A DNA stretch of 64,000 bases, taken from positions 4,335,501 to 4,399,500 of the forward strand of contig NZ_CP016447.1 of the NCBI RefSeq assembly GCF_001714725.1, read 5' to 3'. The number at the start of each line of letters is the position of its first letter. Within the stretch, counting starts at the first letter, position 1. The notes beneath the pieces are model-generated. The model was not told the DNA's origin. It was given only the letters and a program-made list of their open reading frames with translations, and searched no databases. The position numbers were made by a program, and so were the translations under genes. The stretch is from Acidovorax sp. RAC01. GTDB taxonomy: Bacteria; Pseudomonadota; Gammaproteobacteria; Burkholderiales; Burkholderiaceae_C. Shown here in pieces: positions 35,787-43,369 of the stretch.

Positions 35787-36017
35787 ATGATCGTCTGTGT
35801 CTGCCGCCGGATATCCGACCGTGAAATCGCCCGCCATGCGCGCGCTGGCCTGAGCTTCGATGAGATCCAGTTTGAACTCGGCGTAGCCACCCAGTGCGGC
35901 TGCTGCGAAAGCTGCGCGCGGGATGTGGTGGCGCAGTGCAGCCCCTCGCGCCCCGTGGCAGCCTTGCACAATGCGGTGGCTGCACACACGATCGCGGGCA
36001 CCGGCCCCGCCCTGTAA
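35787..36017 (+). CDS. bfd: Bacterioferritin-associated ferredoxin
   Basis: A 76-residue [2Fe-2S] protein that reduces and releases iron stored in bacterioferritin. Cys residues at 4 and 6 (VCVC) and the CGCCESC cluster near residue 37 supply the ligands. SDREI and ELGVATQCG are typical. The start MIVCVC was preferred to the upstream in-frame GTG. A Fur box overlaps its promoter, in line with iron-starvation control known for this family. The stop codon overlaps the next small ORF. Confidence 0.92.
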   Translation: MIVCVCRRISDREIARHARAGLSFDEIQFELGVATQCGCCESCARDVVAQCSPSRPVAALHNAVAAHTIAGTGPAL

Positions 36018-36100
36018 TGCCAGGCTCGGATCTGCTGCTTACACTGGCTTTCAGCCTGGCCCTGGTGGCTGTGTCGGCCTGGTGGATTTTTCACGACTGA
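36017..36100 (+). CDS. Tiny single-pass membrane protein overlapping bfd
   Basis: A 27-residue ORF whose ATG shares its A with the bfd stop (TAATG). It reads MPGSDLLLTLAFSLAL, then VAVSAWWIFHD: one hydrophobic helix with aromatic residues at the C-terminal border. No separate ribosome binding site is visible, so it would be translated by reinitiation after bfd. Being in a Fur-controlled unit next to tonB suggests an iron-related role, but this is inference; chance cannot be excluded at this length. Confidence 0.5.
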   Translation: MPGSDLLLTLAFSLALVAVSAWWIFHD

Positions 36101-36102
36101 AC

Positions 36103-36178
36103 CGAATTTTCTAGATCCATTTCGAGGTCTTTTTGGCCGCTAGCGCTTGCCCCATAAGCGCTTAGTGCTATCTTTTTT
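36103..36178. repeat. Family 1 repeat before tonB
   Basis: AATTTTCTAGATCCATTTCG, then TTTTTGGCCGCTAGCGCTTG and AAGCGCTTAGTGCTATC, ending directly at the tonB ATG. It is the longest copy in the window and forms the entire 5' region of tonB, with no purine-rich ribosome binding site. Confidence 0.7.
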
Positions 36179-36885
36179 ATGTCAAACCCAGATCGTTTTG
36201 CCACGCCCGGTGGCGTCAGCCGCAATGCCGTCATCATCGGCTCGGTGGTGGCGCTGCATGTGGCTGCCCTGTGGGCCCTGCAATCGGGCCTGCTGCGGCG
36301 CGCCGTGGAAGTGGTGGTGCCTGCCGAACTGATCAGCGAGTTCATCGCGCCGCCCGCGCCCAAGGCCGCGCCGCCTGCTCCGCCCGCGCCCTCTGTGCCG
36401 CCGCCTCCAGCCCCGCGGCCCAAGGCAGCGCCGCCACCACCGCCTGCGCCACTGGCCGTGGCCGACCCCACGCCAGCGCCCAATGCGCCCACGGGCGTCA
36501 CGCGGCCGCAGCCGCCGGCCCCTGTGGCAGAGGCGCCTGGCCCCATGGCACCACCGGCCCCCGCCGCGCCCCGGCGCCGCCCGCCCCGCCCGCGCCGCCG
36601 CGCATCGAGATGCCCTCCAGCGACGCGGCCTACCTGAACAACCCCAAGCCCGCCTACCCCGCCATCAGCAAGCGCATGGGCGAGCAGGGCAAGGTGGTGC
36701 TGCGCGTGCTCATCAGCGCCGACGGCCTGCCGCAAAAGGTCGAAATCAGCCAGTCCAGCGGCTTCGACCGCCTGGACCGCCAGGCGCAAGAAGCCGTGAT
36801 GCGCTGGCGCTTTGTGCCGGGCAAACGCAACGGCATTCCCGAATCAATGTGGAACCTGGTTCCCGTCAACTTCGTTCTCGAATAA
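36179..36885 (+). pseudogene. tonB: Energy transducer TonB, frameshifted as sequenced
   Basis: TonB links the proton motive force sensed by ExbB-ExbD to outer-membrane receptors. The N-terminal part (from 36179) has a membrane anchor (residues about 19-40) and a Pro/Ala-rich spacer. In frame it runs into Arg-rich nonsense and stops at 36637. The conserved C-terminal TonB domain (YLNNPKPAYPAISKRMGEQG, then VLRVLISADGLPQKVEISQSSGFDRLD) is in another frame ending at 36885. The frames join near 36563-36580 in a GC-only stretch if one base is re-read or restored. A sequencing error, a real mutation or recoding are possible. exbB and exbD follow. Confidence 0.8.
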
Positions 36886-36913
36886 ACCCCATCACCGCAC
36901 AGGGAGCTCTCTC

Positions 36914-37636
36914 ATGGAATCGCAATTCGGCATCGCCAACGTCTGGATACAGGGCGACTTCGTCACGCGCGCCGTCGCAGTCATCCTGCTGGCCATGTCA
37001 CTGGCCTCGTGGATCGTCATCCTCATCAAGGCGCTGGACATCATCAAGTTCAAGAAGCACACCCGCAGCGCGCAAGACTTCTGGCACAGCGAGGATTTCG
37101 CGGCCGGTCTGGCCAAGCTCGGCAACGACCCGTCCAACCCCTTTCGCCACCTGGCGCTGGAAGGCCGCGAGGCCACGGCCCACCATCGCAACACCAAGGC
37201 CCACCTGCACGACGCGCTGGACGTGAGCGACTGGGTCACGCGATGCCTGCGCAACTGCATCGACGAGTTCACCGCGCGCCTGCAGTCGGGCCTGGCCATC
37301 CTGGCGTCGGTGGGGTCCACCGCACCCTTCATCGGCCTCTTTGGCACGGTGTGGGGCATCTACCATGCACTGCTGGCCATCGGCACATCGGGCCAGTCCA
37401 CCATCGACAAGGTGGCCGGGCCCATCGGCGAAGCGCTCATCATGACGGCGCTGGGCCTGGCGGTGGCCATCCCGGCCGTGCTGGGCTACAACGCGCTGGT
37501 GCGGGGCAACAAGTCCATCCTGGGCGGGCTCAACAGCTTTGCCCACGACCTGCACGCCTACTTTGTGACCGGCGCCCGCGTGAACGCCGGTGGCGACCAG
37601 GGCAGCAAGGTGCTGCCCCTGAAGAAAGGCAACTGA
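36914..37636 (+). CDS. exbB: Biopolymer transport protein ExbB
   Basis: A 240-residue MotA/TolQ/ExbB-type proton channel protein of the inner membrane. Three membrane segments are visible (near residues 16-36, 125-150, 170-190), with the conserved ILASVGSTAPFIGLFGTVWGI and EALIMTALGLAVAIPAVLGYN. The start follows GGGAGCTCTCTC by a short spacer. It is followed by exbD after three bases, and tonB lies just upstream, giving the classical tonB-exbB-exbD order. Confidence 0.95.
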   Translation: MESQFGIANVWIQGDFVTRAVAVILLAMSLASWIVILIKALDIIKFKKHTRSAQDFWHSEDFAAGLAKLGNDPSNPFRHLALEGREATAHHRNTKAHLHDALDVSDWVTRCLRNCIDEFTARLQSGLAILASVGSTAPFIGLFGTVWGIYHALLAIGTSGQSTIDKVAGPIGEALIMTALGLAVAIPAVLGYNALVRGNKSILGGLNSFAHDLHAYFVTGARVNAGGDQGSKVLPLKKGN

Positions 37637-37639
37637 GCC

Positions 37640-38050
<411 letters not shown>

Positions 38051-38256
38051 GTCGGCAGATCCCGCAGGGCGGGTTGGGCCGCAGCAGCCCTTTGCGCACC
38101 CCGCCCGCATGGGCCCGGTACGGGCCGTGCTGCCCACCGTGCTCCGCAGCCAGGGGCCTCACCGCAGGGCGGCACCGGGAGGCGCCCCACACACCGCTGC
38201 GCGGGCGTTTCCTGCCACCCCGCTGTCGAATTCACCCACTGAAACGCAAACTCTGG

Positions 38257-38285
38257 TTGACTTGTAATTGCGAATCGTTATCATT
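38257..38285 (+). promoter_or_regulatory. hemP promoter with Fur box
   Basis: TTGACT (38257-38262) and TATCAT (38279-38284) are 16 bases apart. Overlapping them is AATTGCGAATCGTTATCATT (38266-38285), close to the Fur consensus of GATAAT-type hexamers. Confidence 0.75.
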
Positions 38286-38327
38286 CAAAGCATCGCAGAA
38301 ACAACCCATCAGCCAAAGGAAGACGTC

Positions 38328-38546
38328 ATGCAAGCCACCTTGACCGCCACCTCGCTCCTGCTTCGCACACCCGCCGATGGCGGCCAGGCCGCTGCCCGCC
38401 CGCATCTGTTGAATACGGGGGAGCCCGCAGCCGCTGTTGACAGCAGCACCCTGCTCCAAGGCCACAAGGTGGTGTCGATCAGCCACAACGGTTCGGTCTA
38501 CCGCCTGCAGGCCACCAAACTGGGAAAGCTCATCCTTACCAAATGA
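38328..38546 (+). CDS. hemP: Hemin uptake protein HemP
   Basis: A 72-residue protein whose C-terminus VSISHNGSVYRLQATKLGKLILTK is the HemP/HmuP signature. Family members are small regulators or facilitators needed for haem uptake in Burkholderiales. The ATG at 38328 follows AAAGGAAG. The Fur box upstream fits its iron role. No haem transport genes are in the window. Confidence 0.9.
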   Translation: MQATLTATSLLLRTPADGGQAAARPHLLNTGEPAAAVDSSTLLQGHKVVSISHNGSVYRLQATKLGKLILTK

Positions 38547-38887
38547 CGGGGTGCGCGCCCGGGCAACTGCCTCGGGCACACGCCTCTTCCATTTTTGTTT
38601 GCACCAGGTTTCATCGTGGGGCGACTCCCGGGCTGGCCTCAGTCCGAAAGGGTCGTTTTTGCCAGCCAACGGGGTAACCCGCGTAGCCAGGCTTTTTTTC
38701 AGGTGCCTCACAACGCCACGGCACGCCAAACGCAAAAACCGGCACTGGGCCGGTGTTTTCATGGGCCTGAAGCCGAAGAGGCTCCAGGCGCTTTCCATTC
38801 AATGCCTGAATGCGATCGACTCAATGGCAATGAGGCCCAGCGGCACTCGCTGCAGCCTTGGCCGCCACCAGCGTGCCGCAATGCGGC
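38547..38887. other. Gap between convergent hemP and HbpS-like genes
   Basis: These 341 bases contain the bidirectional terminator at 38734-38759 and no recognisable gene. Overlapping open frames lack start signals and family resemblance. Confidence 0.45.
38734..38759. terminator. Bidirectional intrinsic terminator
   Basis: Stem ACCGGC/GCCGGT with a five-base loop, flanked by A-run and T-run, between convergent genes. Confidence 0.7.
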
Positions 38888-39295
38888 TTACAGGCCGATG
38901 GCAGCGATGCCCGCGCGCGCCACTTGCGCATCCTCGGTGGACTTCACACCGCTGACGCCCACGGCGCCCAGGCACTGGCCGTCCTTCATGATCGGCACGC
39001 CGCCTTCGAGCAGGCCGTCGATGGTCGGCGCGCTCAGGAACGAGGTGCGGCCACCGTTGATCACGTCTTCATAGACCTTGCTTTCGCGGCGGCCCAGCGC
39101 AGCGGTGCGCGCCTTCGACGGGGCGATGTGGGCCGAGACGGCGGCGGCACCATCGAGGCGCTGCAGCCACAGCAGGTGGCCACCGTCGTCCACGATGGCG
39201 ATGGTCACCGCCCACTGGTTCTTCAGGGCCTCCGCTTCGGCAGCAGCGGCGATGGCCTTGACGTCGGCGAGTTCGAGTTCGGGTTTGGTTTTCAT
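38888..39295 (-). CDS. GlcG/HbpS family (haem-binding-like) protein
   Basis: A 135-residue protein of the GlcG/PduO-C/HbpS fold, with AIVDDGGHLLWLQRLDGA, SKARTAALGRRESKV, and PIMKDGQCLGAVGVSGVKSTEDAQVA as conserved blocks. Related proteins bind haem or corrinoids, or have unknown roles beside glycolate and propanediol genes. No signal peptide is visible from the chosen ATG, so this copy is probably cytoplasmic. Placement next to hemP makes a haem connection plausible but unproven. Confidence 0.85.
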   Translation of the reverse strand: MKTKPELELADVKAIAAAAEAEALKNQWAVTIAIVDDGGHLLWLQRLDGAAAVSAHIAPSKARTAALGRRESKVYEDVINGGRTSFLSAPTIDGLLEGGVPIMKDGQCLGAVGVSGVKSTEDAQVARAGIAAIGL

Positions 39296-39518
39296 GGAAG
39301 CAAGAGGTGCTGGATAAAGGGCGCGCCGGCCGGTACACGCCGGCAGCAACGGGGAAACCTGAGCATATCGGGAAGTCCCGGGCCGCTCACCCCCACCCAG
39401 GGTGAAAGAACCCTTACCAAAAGTAGGTAACCGGGCGTGGATTTGGGGGTGTGAAAATCGCGCGCGCCGTAAAATTGTGGCTGTCTGCGACGTGCAGGCC
39501 AACTAGGAGAGACGCAAG

Positions 39519-40217
39519 ATGATGAACGAACAAGTCACCACCCTGGGCCACTCTGCGGGTTATGGCATCTCGCAGGAGGAGCGCCACAAGGTGCTTCGCA
39601 ATACCTACTGGCTGCTTGCCCTGAGCATGCTGCCCACCGTGCTCGGCGCCTGGGTCGGCGTGGCCACGGGCATCACCCGCTCGCTGAGCGGCGGCCTGGG
39701 GCTGATCGTGTTCCTGGGCGGCGCCTTCGGCTTCATGTACGCCATCGAGAAAACCAAGCGCTCGGCGGCCGGCGTACCGGTGCTGCTGGCATTCACGTTC
39801 TTCATGGGCCTGATGCTGTCGCGCATGATCGCCATGGTGCTGGGCTTCAAGAACGGCTCGGAGCTGATCATGACGGCGTTTGCCGGCACGGCAGGTGTGT
39901 TCTTCGTGATGGCCAGCCTGGCCAGCGTGATCAAGCGCGATCTGTCGGGCATGGGCAAGTGGCTGATGGTTGGCGCGCTGGTGCTCATGGTGGGCGCGGT
40001 CATCAACGTGTTTGTGGGCTCCAGCGCCGGCATGATGGCCATCTCGGTGGCTGCCATCGGTATCTTCAGCGCCTACATGCTGTACGACCTCAAGCAGATC
40101 CTGGACGGCGGAGAGACCAACTACATCAGCGCCACGCTGGCCTTGTACCTGGACATCTTCAACGTGTTCCAGAGCCTGCTGGCCCTGCTGGGCATCATGG
40201 GCGGCGAGCGCGAGTGA
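39519..40217 (+). CDS. Bax inhibitor-1/YccA family membrane protein
   Basis: A 232-residue inner-membrane protein with about seven hydrophobic segments. The pattern EERHKVLRNTYWLLALSMLP at the N-terminus and the C-terminal ALYLDIFNVFQSLLALLGIM, with the Asp in YLDIFN, are typical. Related YccA interacts with the FtsH protease, and other members act as calcium leak channels. The function here is not known. AGGAGAG lies before the ATG and a strong terminator follows, so it is a single-gene unit. Confidence 0.93.
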   Translation: MMNEQVTTLGHSAGYGISQEERHKVLRNTYWLLALSMLPTVLGAWVGVATGITRSLSGGLGLIVFLGGAFGFMYAIEKTKRSAAGVPVLLAFTFFMGLMLSRMIAMVLGFKNGSELIMTAFAGTAGVFFVMASLASVIKRDLSGMGKWLMVGALVLMVGAVINVFVGSSAGMMAISVAAIGIFSAYMLYDLKQILDGGETNYISATLALYLDIFNVFQSLLALLGIMGGERE

Positions 40218-40252
40218 CGCGCCGGGGCATCGGTGTGGTGCCCTTCCCCTGC

Positions 40253-40280
40253 AAAAAAGGCTCCCCCGGGAGCCTTTTTT
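40253..40280 (+). terminator. Intrinsic terminator of the BI-1 gene
   Basis: Stem AAAAAAGGCTCC/GGAGCCTTTTTT. Confidence 0.9.
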
Positions 40281-40339
40281 CTTGTGCGGCGAAAGGTCAA
40301 CGCTCAATACGGCGGCTGACGTGCCGATAATGAAAGCAC

Positions 40340-40723
40340 ATGTATCGCAAACCTTCCCTCCCCGTGGTCCGCCTTCTGGCTGCAGCAGCTGCCATGCTGC
40401 TGCTGTCTGGCTGCGACAAGATTCCGGGCCTGGGCCCCGACCCGCGGGTGGCCCAGCGTGAGGAAGAAGCCAAGGCCATTGGCGGCGCCTGCCGCCATGC
40501 CCTGCGCGGGCTGGAAGACTGCTATACGCTGAACCCCAAGTCGGGCAAGGCCGCCATCTTTGCCGGCTGGAAAGAGATGGACGCCTACATGCGCGAAAAC
40601 AAGCTGGAAGGCGCTCCCGCCGTGCTGGGCAAGGCCGACAAGCCCGCGCGCGACAAGCCGGCCCGTTCGGACGATATCGAAACCGAGCCGCGCGATGCAG
40701 GCGCAGGGCGCAACCGAAGCTAG
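40340..40723 (+). CDS. Conserved-type lipoprotein of unknown function
   Basis: A 127-residue protein with a lipoprotein signal (hydrophobic run ending LLLSGCDK, lipobox Cys near residue 25). The residue after Cys is Asp, which in Enterobacteria favours inner-membrane retention. The mature part contains two Cys residues (GGACRHALRGLEDCYTL) and a charged, Arg/Asp-rich tail. No family was recognised. It ends about 100 bases before the rlmD stop, in convergent orientation. Confidence 0.75.
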   Translation: MYRKPSLPVVRLLAAAAAMLLLSGCDKIPGLGPDPRVAQREEEAKAIGGACRHALRGLEDCYTLNPKSGKAAIFAGWKEMDAYMRENKLEGAPAVLGKADKPARDKPARSDDIETEPRDAGAGRNRS

Positions 40724-40819
40724 GAGCCTGCGCTCAGCCCTTCTGGCTACCCAGTCAACCCCGGCTCCCAGCATCACGCCAACCTGGCCCACCTCCTGGT
40801 CAGGCTGGCCTGTCGGTCC

Positions 40820-42280
40820 TCAAACCCGGTCAAACACCGCCATGCTTTCCACATGCGCCGTGTGCGGAAACATGTTCACCATGCCCGCTGCTGTGCACTG
40901 GTAGCCGCCCAGGTGCACCAGCAGGCCCGCATCGCGCGCCAGCGTGGCGGGGTTGCAGCTCACGTAGACGATGCGCTTGGGCGGTGTCCAGCCCTCGGCG
41001 CCCGCTGGCAGGGGCTCGGCACCCTCGGCGCCAATGCGGGCTTGCTCCAGGTCGGCCAGCGCCTTGGCCAGGGCAAAAGCGCCCTCGCGTGGCGGGTCTA
41101 CCAGCCACTTGTCGGCAGACCCATCGGCCACCAGCATCGCGGGGGTCATTTCGAACAGGTTACGCGCTACAAATTGTGTAGCTGCCAGGGCTTTATGGTC
41201 GTGCGCTATGGCCCTGTTCAGCTCATAATTTTCACGCGACCGGGCTACCAGGGCCTCGCTGCCCTCGATGCCCAGCACTTCGCGCGCCTGCGTGGCCAGC
41301 GGCAGCGTGAAGTTGCCCAGCCCGCAGAACCAGTCAATCACGCGCTCGTGCGGCTGCACATCCAGCAGGCGCAGCGCGCGCGACACCAGCACGCGGTTGA
41401 TGTGCGGGTTGACCTGCGTGAAATCAGTGGGCTTGAAGGGCATGGTGATGCCGAAATCGGGCAGCGCGTACGACAGCTGCTCGCCGCCTTCGTCGAGCAG
41501 ATGCACCGTGTCCGGCCCCTTGGGTTGCAGCCACCACTGCACGCCGTACTCAGCCGCAAAGGCGCGCAGCCGGGCCAGGTCATCGGCGCTCAGGGGTTCC
41601 AGGTGGCGCAGCACCATGGCGGTCACGGTGTCGCCACAGGCCAGCTCGATCTGCGGACAGGTGTCGCGTGCGTCCATGCCGGCGATGAGTGCACGCAGCG
41701 GCATCAGCATGGCGTCCACATGCGGAGGCAAGATCTTGCAGGTCTGCATGTCTGCGATGTAGCGGCTCTTGCGCTCGTGAAAGCCCACCAGCACCTGGCC
41801 CTTCTTGATCACATGGCGTACTGCCAACCGGGCGCGGTAGCGGTAGCCCCAGGCGGGCCCCTCGATGGGCCGCAGCACCATCTGCGGACGCACCTTGCCC
41901 AGGTGCCACAGGTTGTCTTCCAGCACCCGCTGCTTGACGGCGACCTGCCCGCCCACATGCAGATGCTGCATCTTGCAGCCGCCGCAGGCGCCGCCATGCA
42001 GGCCAAAGTGCGGGCAGCCGGGGCGCACGCGCTGGGAGGATTCGCGGTGGATGGCCGTCAGGCTGGCCTGCTCCCAGTTGTTCTTCTTGCGGTGGGTGTT
42101 GGCAGTGACCTGCTCGAACGGCAGGGCGCCATCGATGAAGACCACTTTGCCGTCAGGCCTGCGGGCCACGCCCTGCGCCTCCAGGTCCATCGACTGCACC
42201 TGCAGCCAGCCGGGTGGAAGGTCGTCCGCGCCCTGGACGGCGGGTTCAAACGAGGGGGATAGTTCTTTCGGTTCGCTCAT
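40820..42280 (-). CDS. rlmD: 23S rRNA (uracil-1939-C5)-methyltransferase
   Basis: A 486-residue SAM-dependent RNA methyltransferase. It begins with a TRAM-like domain, then an iron-sulfur cluster site ([18 protein letters not shown]), a SAM-binding block ([16 protein letters not shown]) and the catalytic Cys in [13 protein letters not shown]. This set fits RlmD. Residues about 352-372 ([20 protein letters not shown] region) are encoded by an AT-richer segment that resembles the dispersed repeat. It is longer than E. coli RlmD (433 residues). Confidence 0.93.
   Translation of the reverse strand: MSEPKELSPSFEPAVQGADDLPPGWLQVQSMDLEAQGVARRPDGKVVFIDGALPFEQVTANTHRKKNNWEQASLTAIHRESSQRVRPGCPHFGLHGGACGGCKMQHLHVGGQVAVKQRVLEDNLWHLGKVRPQMVLRPIEGPAWGYRYRARLAVRHVIKKGQVLVGFHERKSRYIADMQTCKILPPHVDAMLMPLRALIAGMDARDTCPQIELACGDTVTAMVLRHLEPLSADDLARLRAFAAEYGVQWWLQPKGPDTVHLLDEGGEQLSYALPDFGITMPFKPTDFTQVNPHINRVLVSRALRLLDVQPHERVIDWFCGLGNFTLPLATQAREVLGIEGSEALVARSRENYELNRAIAHDHKALAATQFVARNLFEMTPAMLVADGSADKWLVDPPREGAFALAKALADLEQARIGAEGAEPLPAGAEGWTPPKRIVYVSCNPATLARDAGLLVHLGGYQCTAAGMVNMFPHTAHVESMAVFDRV
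41164..41235. repeat. Family 1 repeat inside rlmD
   Basis: CTACAAATTGTGTAGCTGCC, then GGGCTTTATGGTCGTGCGC and ATGGCCCTGTT align with the copy in truB (CTACTATTTTGATAGCTGC, GCGCTTTATCTGTCTGCG). It is read through in frame by rlmD. Confidence 0.6.
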
Positions 42281-42366
42281 CCCCCGATTGTCTCAGGCTG
42301 CAGGGCCTGCCCGGTGGCGACAGCCTGACCGGGGGCCCGTGCAACGGGCAGTGCGAGGCGCGCCGC

Positions 42367-42681
42367 TCAGCCGCGGTCGGCCCGGGCGGCGCGAGGCATC
42401 GGCACCACGGTGGCGGCCCCTTGCGATGTCATCAGCGGCAGCTTGTTGATGGTGATCTCGCAACCGGTGGTATCGGACGAGAACACCATGGTGGAACCAG
42501 GCGCAACCAAAGGCAGGGTTTCATGGATCTGGCGCGACATGTCGACCGGCGGCTCGGCTGCGCGGTAGATGATGTCCTGGTCGGGGCCGTACACCACATA
42601 GCAGGCTGCGGCGGCGTTCTGGGCGAACAGGGCGGCCACCAGGGCGGCGGCGGAGGGCAGAGCTTTGTGCAGTGCTTTCAT
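42367..42681 (-). CDS. Secreted small protein of unknown function
   Basis: A 104-residue protein with a signal peptide (MKALHKALPSAAALVAALFAQ, cleavage near AAAC). The mature part begins CYVVYGPDQDIIYRAAEPPVDMS, with a second Cys in TTGCEITINKLP. The two Cys residues could form a disulfide. I associate the CYVVYGPDxxxIYR pattern with small periplasmic proteins of this bacterial family, without known function. It follows the Lrp-type regulator gene on the same strand. Confidence 0.75.
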   Translation of the reverse strand: MKALHKALPSAAALVAALFAQNAAAACYVVYGPDQDIIYRAAEPPVDMSRQIHETLPLVAPGSTMVFSSDTTGCEITINKLPLMTSQGAATVVPMPRAARADRG

Positions 42682-42774
42682 GGGCTTTTCTCCTGAGGGC
42701 TGAAGGGTCCGTTCTGGCGGATTATGCGGGCATTGGCCTGTGGCCCCAAGGCGGGGCAAAGGCCCTTTCCCGGT

Positions 42775-43251
42775 CTAGCGAAGGTGCAGATGGTTGGTGT
42801 GCTTGACCTCTTCCATCACGGCATAGGTGCGCGTCTCGCGCACGCCGGGCAGTTGCCACAGCACGTCGCCAGCGAACACGCGGTAGGCGTTCATGTCGGC
42901 CGAGCGCGTCTTGAGGAGGTAGTCAAAACCGCCCGCCACCATGTGGCATTCCATGATCTCGGGGTGCACCTGCACGGCGGCCTTGAACTGGTCGAACACG
43001 TTGGGCGTGGTGCGGTCGAGCAGCACCTCCACAAACACCAGCATCCCGGCGCCCAGCTTCAATGGATTGAGGCGCGCCTCGTAGCCCAGGATGAAACCAT
43101 CCCGCGTGAGGCGCTGCACCCGCGCGAGCACCGCCGTGGGCGACAGGGCCACGGCCTCGGCGAGCTTGAGGTTGGCAATGCGCCCGTCTTCCTGCAGGAT
43201 TGACAGGATCTTGCGGTCAATGCGGTCCAGATCGGGGTGATTTTCGGTCAT
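42775..43251 (-). CDS. Lrp/AsnC family regulator, probably of putA
   Basis: A 158-residue protein with an N-terminal helix-turn-helix (LDRIDRKILSILQEDGRIANLKLAEAVALSPTAVLARVQRL) and a C-terminal RAM ligand-binding domain (FVEVLLDRTTPNVFDQFKAAVQVHPEIMECHMVAGGFDYLL). It is divergent from putA with about 118 bases between starts. In many proteobacteria a PutR/Lrp-type activator in this position responds to proline, and PutA here lacks its own DNA-binding domain, which supports that role. Confidence 0.9.
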   Translation of the reverse strand: MTENHPDLDRIDRKILSILQEDGRIANLKLAEAVALSPTAVLARVQRLTRDGFILGYEARLNPLKLGAGMLVFVEVLLDRTTPNVFDQFKAAVQVHPEIMECHMVAGGFDYLLKTRSADMNAYRVFAGDVLWQLPGVRETRTYAVMEEVKHTNHLHLR

Positions 43252-43369
43252 GGCTAGATTTTTGTTCGGTACTTCTGGCGATTTTCGAACATTTATTCAT
43301 CGAATGCTCATACATCATCGCATGCATGCCGCCGCAAGCACCGGTTGGCCCCAACCCCGAAAGACCGCC

